From: Flavobacterium sp.
GTDB taxonomy: Bacteria; Bacteroidota; Bacteroidia; Flavobacteriales; Flavobacteriaceae
Length of the DNA stretch: 9,536 nucleotides
Assembly (NCBI GenBank): GCA_023253295.1
Contig: JALRGZ010000059.1
Location: 1-9,536 of the forward strand
Direction: 5' to 3'
Part shown: positions 7,264-9,536 of the stretch, piece after piece
How the letters are laid out: each line of letters opens with the position of its first letter
Position numbering within the stretch: the stretch's first letter is position 1
Translations under genes and position numbers: made by a program
The notes under the pieces: model-generated
Databases searched by the model: none
What the model was told of the DNA's origin: nothing
Seen by the model: only the letters and a program-made list of their open reading frames with translations

Positions 7264-8520
7264 ATGCCTAAATCTTTTCTTTTTGGAATCTTTTGGCTTT
7301 TCGTTGTTAATTTGGCATCTGGTCAAATACAAAACGAAATAGTTCCTCCATACAATATCAAGACCGTTACTTTTGTACAAAACAATCAAAATGCAATTCC
7401 TATTTTCGAATTAGGCAGCGGTTTCCAACTCCAGTTTGATGACCTTTTTGGCAATGAAGCAAATTATTATTACGAAATCGTTCATTGTGATTACAACTGG
7501 ACTCCGTCAAACATCCCTAAAAACGAATATTTAAAAGGATTTGACAATCAAAGAATTCTCGATTACTCTAATTCTTTCAATTGCTTACAAATCTATTCTC
7601 ATTATAATTTAAGCATTCCCAATCAATATACGCAACAATTAAAGATTAGTGGAAATTATATTCTGAAAATTTTAAACGATGACAAAGAAGTTGTTTTTTC
7701 CAGAAAATTTATTCTTTATGAAAACAACGCTACAGTGCCTTTACAAATAAAAAGAGCTCGTAACGTAAACGTTATTGAATACAAACATAACTTAGATTTT
7801 TCGATAAAGTCTAATACAATTACTTTTCAAAATCCTTTAAAAAACATAAAAGTAAGTCTTATCCAAAATGGTGACTTCCATACCGAAATAAACAATATCA
7901 AACCTCAATACACTATTGGCAACGATTTGATTTACAAATACGATATAGAAACTCAATTTTGGGCCGGAAATGAATACCTTTATTTTGACAACAAAAACAT
8001 CAGAGTTGCCAGCAATTATATTGCTAAAATAGACTCCAGTACAGATATTTACAATTGTTTATTATACACAAGTAATGCAAGAAGAAACTTTCCTTATACC
8101 CTCTTTGAAGATGTAAATGGAAATTTTGTAGTAAACAATTCGAATGCCAGCAATAATGAAGTTGAAGCCGATTATGCCTGGATATATTTTAGTCTTTCTG
8201 CACCCACTTACCGACTCGACAAAGACATTTACGTTTGTGGAATGTTCAACAATTATAGTTTGTCTGCTGAATACAAAATGGATTATAATGAAAAAAAAGG
8301 CATCTATGAAAAAGCTATTTTAATCAAACAAGGTTTTACCAATTTCAAATATGTAATTGCAGATAGTAAAGGAAACATTGACAACGAAAATGCAATTGAC
8401 GGAAATTTCTATCAAACTGAAAACGAATACACTGTTTTAGTCTATTACAAAGAAAACACTGGACGCTATGACAGAATCATTGGGAAAGGCACTGCTAATT
8501 CACTGAACATCATTAATTAA
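7264..8520 (+). CDS. Type IX secretion system Plug-type protein (formerly DUF5103)
   Basis: 418 aa exported protein. In Flavobacterium johnsoniae a protein of this family, Plug, occupies the periplasmic opening of the giant T9SS outer-membrane translocon SprA when the PorV side is not engaged. Starting at the ATG at 7264 gives a clear Sec signal peptide (K3, core FLFGIFWLFVVNLASG, likely cleavage before or near Q21). The longer TTG frame from 7204 would bury it. The N-terminal domain carries the strongly recognisable block YYYEIVHCDYNWTPS, followed by EYLKGFDNQRILDYSNSFN and the HYNLSIPN segment. The rest is beta-rich with many Asn and aromatics. The C-terminal part (about 320-410) has a carbohydrate-binding/early-set-like run, VCGMFNNYSLSAEYKMDYN and FKYVIAD. 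There is no T9SS C-terminal sorting signal, as expected for a machinery component. It lies next to apaG and away from any sprA, gld or por gene in this window. Confidence 0.87.
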   Translation: MPKSFLFGIFWLFVVNLASGQIQNEIVPPYNIKTVTFVQNNQNAIPIFELGSGFQLQFDDLFGNEANYYYEIVHCDYNWTPSNIPKNEYLKGFDNQRILDYSNSFNCLQIYSHYNLSIPNQYTQQLKISGNYILKILNDDKEVVFSRKFILYENNATVPLQIKRARNVNVIEYKHNLDFSIKSNTITFQNPLKNIKVSLIQNGDFHTEINNIKPQYTIGNDLIYKYDIETQFWAGNEYLYFDNKNIRVASNYIAKIDSSTDIYNCLLYTSNARRNFPYTLFEDVNGNFVVNNSNASNNEVEADYAWIYFSLSAPTYRLDKDIYVCGMFNNYSLSAEYKMDYNEKKGIYEKAILIKQGFTNFKYVIADSKGNIDNENAIDGNFYQTENEYTVLVYYKENTGRYDRIIGKGTANSLNIIN

Positions 8521-8560
8521 AAAAAGATTCAAAAATAAACGAAACCAATTAGAATTTTCG

Positions 8561-8568
8561 TAATTTTG
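8561..8568 (+). promoter_or_regulatory. Promoter -7 element of apaG
   Basis: TAATTTTG is an exact TAnnTTTG match followed by C, in the 80-base gap after the Plug-type gene. It predicts a start near 8575 and a leader of about 26 bases. No -33 TTG is visible at 17-23 bases upstream. Confidence 0.6.
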
Positions 8569-8600
8569 CTCCTATTAAACACAGATTTAATACTTTAATA

Positions 8601-8987
8601 ATGGTTTCTCAAATAACAAGAGGCATAAAAATAACCGTTTTGACTAGTTTTGAAGGCACATACTTCAAGAACTACAAAATTCATTTTGCCTTTAGCTACC
8701 ACATCACAATTGAGAATCATAGTAAAGACTCTGTTCAGTTAACTTCTCGTCACTGGGAGATTTTCGATTCTTTAAACAATATTGAAATTGTAGACGGCGA
8801 AGGTATCATTGGTAAAAAACCTGTTTTGAAACCAGGAGAAAATCACACTTACAGTTCTGGTTGCTTACTTTCTTCTCCTTACGGAGCTATGAAAGGATAC
8901 TTTAACATGATTAACTTCACCAACACTAAAACCTTCAAAGTAATTATTCCTACTTTTAGACTTTGCGCTCCATTTGCACTAAACTAA
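8601..8987 (+). CDS. apaG: ApaG family protein (DUF525)
   Basis: 128 aa, close to the roughly 125 aa usual for the family. It is a small fibronectin III-like beta-sandwich protein without signal peptide or membrane segment. The family hallmarks are present: YHITIENHS (about 34-42), the glycine loop G66-E-G68-I-I-G71 followed by KKPVLKPGE, then YSSGCLLSSPYGAMKGYFNM and the C-terminal IPTFRLCAP. Annotation pipelines often call it a Co/Mg efflux protein from old Salmonella genetics, but the fold is not a transporter and the biochemical role is unsettled. In gammaproteobacteria it usually lies beside ksgA and apaH; here it follows a T9SS Plug-type gene and has its own promoter. The ATG at 8601 is the only sensible start. 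Confidence 0.93.
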   Translation: MVSQITRGIKITVLTSFEGTYFKNYKIHFAFSYHITIENHSKDSVQLTSRHWEIFDSLNNIEIVDGEGIIGKKPVLKPGENHTYSSGCLLSSPYGAMKGYFNMINFTNTKTFKVIIPTFRLCAPFALN

Positions 8988-9014
8988 AAAACCTTCTTTT
9001 TTTTGAGCATCCTG

Positions 9015-9044
9015 CAATTAATTATGATTTTATTACAATTAATT
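9015..9044. repeat. Direct repeat CAATTAATT x2 upstream of pruA
   Basis: CAATTAATT occurs at 9015-9023 and again at 9036-9044, 21 bases start to start, which is two helical turns. It ends 14 bases before the candidate -7 element. The phase suits binding of a protein on one DNA face, but the motif is A/T-only apart from one base, so chance is a serious alternative. Confidence 0.35.
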
Positions 9045-9058
9045 CAATTTTCCTTTTG

Positions 9059-9066
9059 TACTTTTG
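9059..9066 (+). promoter_or_regulatory. Promoter -7 element of pruA
   Basis: TACTTTTG matches TAnnTTTG exactly and is followed by C. It lies 82 bases before the pruA ATG, implying a leader of about 75 bases. A 9-base direct repeat (9015-9023 and 9036-9044) lies immediately upstream, where an activator or operator could sit. No -33 TTG was found. Confidence 0.55.
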
Positions 9067-9148
9067 CACTAAAATATTTTATTCGCAATAACACAGGATT
9101 TCATTCCCTAATTGCATTTATAGTAATTACATCTAAAAATACAACATC

Positions 9149-9536
9149 ATGCTCAAAGGATTTTTTAAAGTACCCAAAGCAATAAATGAAGCCGTAAAAA
9201 GCTATGCACCTAATTCTCCTGAAAAAGAAGCCGTTCTTGCTGCTTATAAAAAAATGTGGAACGAAAAAATTGACGTTCCTTTATACATTGGTGATAAAGA
9301 AGTTCGCACTGGAAACACAAGAAATATTACTCCTCCACACGACCACAAACATATCGTTGGAACCTATCATTTAGCTGAAAAAGCACATGTTGAAGAAGCT
9401 ATCGCAAATGCTTTAGAATCTAAAAAAGCATGGGCTAATATGGCTTGGGAACAACGTGCTGCTATTTTCTTAAAAGCTGCTGAATTAATCGCTGGTCCTT
9501 ACAGAGCACGTATTAACGCAGCTACAATGATCGGTC
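9149..9536 (+). CDS. pruA: L-glutamate gamma-semialdehyde (delta-1-pyrroline-5-carboxylate) dehydrogenase, N-terminal part (3' truncated by window edge)
   Basis: Second enzyme of proline catabolism, oxidising glutamate gamma-semialdehyde to glutamate with NAD+. Only the first 129 codons are present, of a family normally near 540 aa, and the frame stays open to the window end. The N-terminus MLKGFFKVPKAINEAVKSYA, then NSPEKEAVLAAYKKMWNEKI and DVPLYIGDKEVRTGNT, is characteristic of the group 1 P5C dehydrogenases that are stand-alone proteins, not PutA fusions. The following segments, PPHDHKHIVGTYHLAEKAHV and KKAWANMAWEQRAAIFLKAA plus ELIAGPYR, are the usual ALDH lead-in to the NAD-binding domain. 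The catalytic Cys and Glu lie beyond the window. The ATG at 9149 is preceded by an A-rich leader and a TAnnTTTG promoter. No putA-like proline dehydrogenase is in view. Confidence 0.94.
   Translation, partial: MLKGFFKVPKAINEAVKSYAPNSPEKEAVLAAYKKMWNEKIDVPLYIGDKEVRTGNTRNITPPHDHKHIVGTYHLAEKAHVEEAIANALESKKAWANMAWEQRAAIFLKAAELIAGPYRARINAATMIG

Noticed and set aside
8540..8560. Inverted repeat CGAAA/TTTCG upstream of the apaG promoter
   Set aside because: Only 5 bp with an 11-base loop, expected often by chance in such AT-rich sequence.
8985..9004. A-run/T-run after apaG as a terminator
   Set aside because: AAAAAA, CCTTC and a T-run could form only an A-T stem with no GC pairs, so I do not call it although it may contribute to pausing.
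9003..9185. Plus-strand open frame of 60 codons, TTG start, hydrophobic N-terminus
   Set aside because: It runs through the pruA promoter and overlaps the pruA start in another frame; the hydrophobic look comes from T-rich intergenic DNA, and no start signal precedes it.

Overview
The window looks like chromosomal DNA from a member of Flavobacteriia, most likely Flavobacterium or a close relative. The basis is low-GC sequence, A-rich leaders without Shine-Dalgarno sequences, recurrent TAnnTTTG promoter elements (the Bacteroidetes -7 consensus), and a type IX secretion (T9SS) Plug-type protein, a family confined to Bacteroidetes. All eight complete or partial-end genes of clear function, plus the methyltransferase, are on the + strand. 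No RNA gene, insertion sequence, CRISPR array, attachment site or origin was seen.

Layout. Bases 1-772 hold the C-terminal half of the glycolytic enzyme GpmI, closed by a strong hairpin terminator (797-826). After a 305-base gap comes a compact three-gene operon (1078-5476) for a tripartite type I-like exporter: an inner-membrane ABC half-transporter, an HlyD-type adaptor and a TolC-type outer-membrane channel. The junctions are 2 nt and a 1-nt TAATG overlap. Map, methionine aminopeptidase, follows (5519-6337) with its own promoter in the 42-base gap and a terminator at 6369-6397. Next are a class I SAM-dependent methyltransferase (6420-7184), a T9SS Plug-type protein formerly called DUF5103 (7264-8520), ApaG (8601-8987) and the first 129 codons of PruA, delta-1-pyrroline-5-carboxylate dehydrogenase (9149 to the window end). 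PruA runs off the window end.

How the genes relate. Most are housekeeping genes in separate short transcription units. The two secretion loci are unrelated to each other: a one-step exporter (ABC-MFP-TolC) with no visible cargo gene, and a protein of the T9SS SprA translocon. The most unusual signal is in the ABC protein. Its Walker A is perfect, but the Q-loop Gln, the LSGGQ glycines, the Walker B Asp, the catalytic Glu and the H-loop His are all substituted, and no second ABC subunit is encoded nearby. This is the best candidate for unexplored biology here, although the operon architecture itself is a familiar one. Several apparent longer starts (TTG or GTG) were rejected in favour of ATG codons because they overlap promoters or precede signal peptides.
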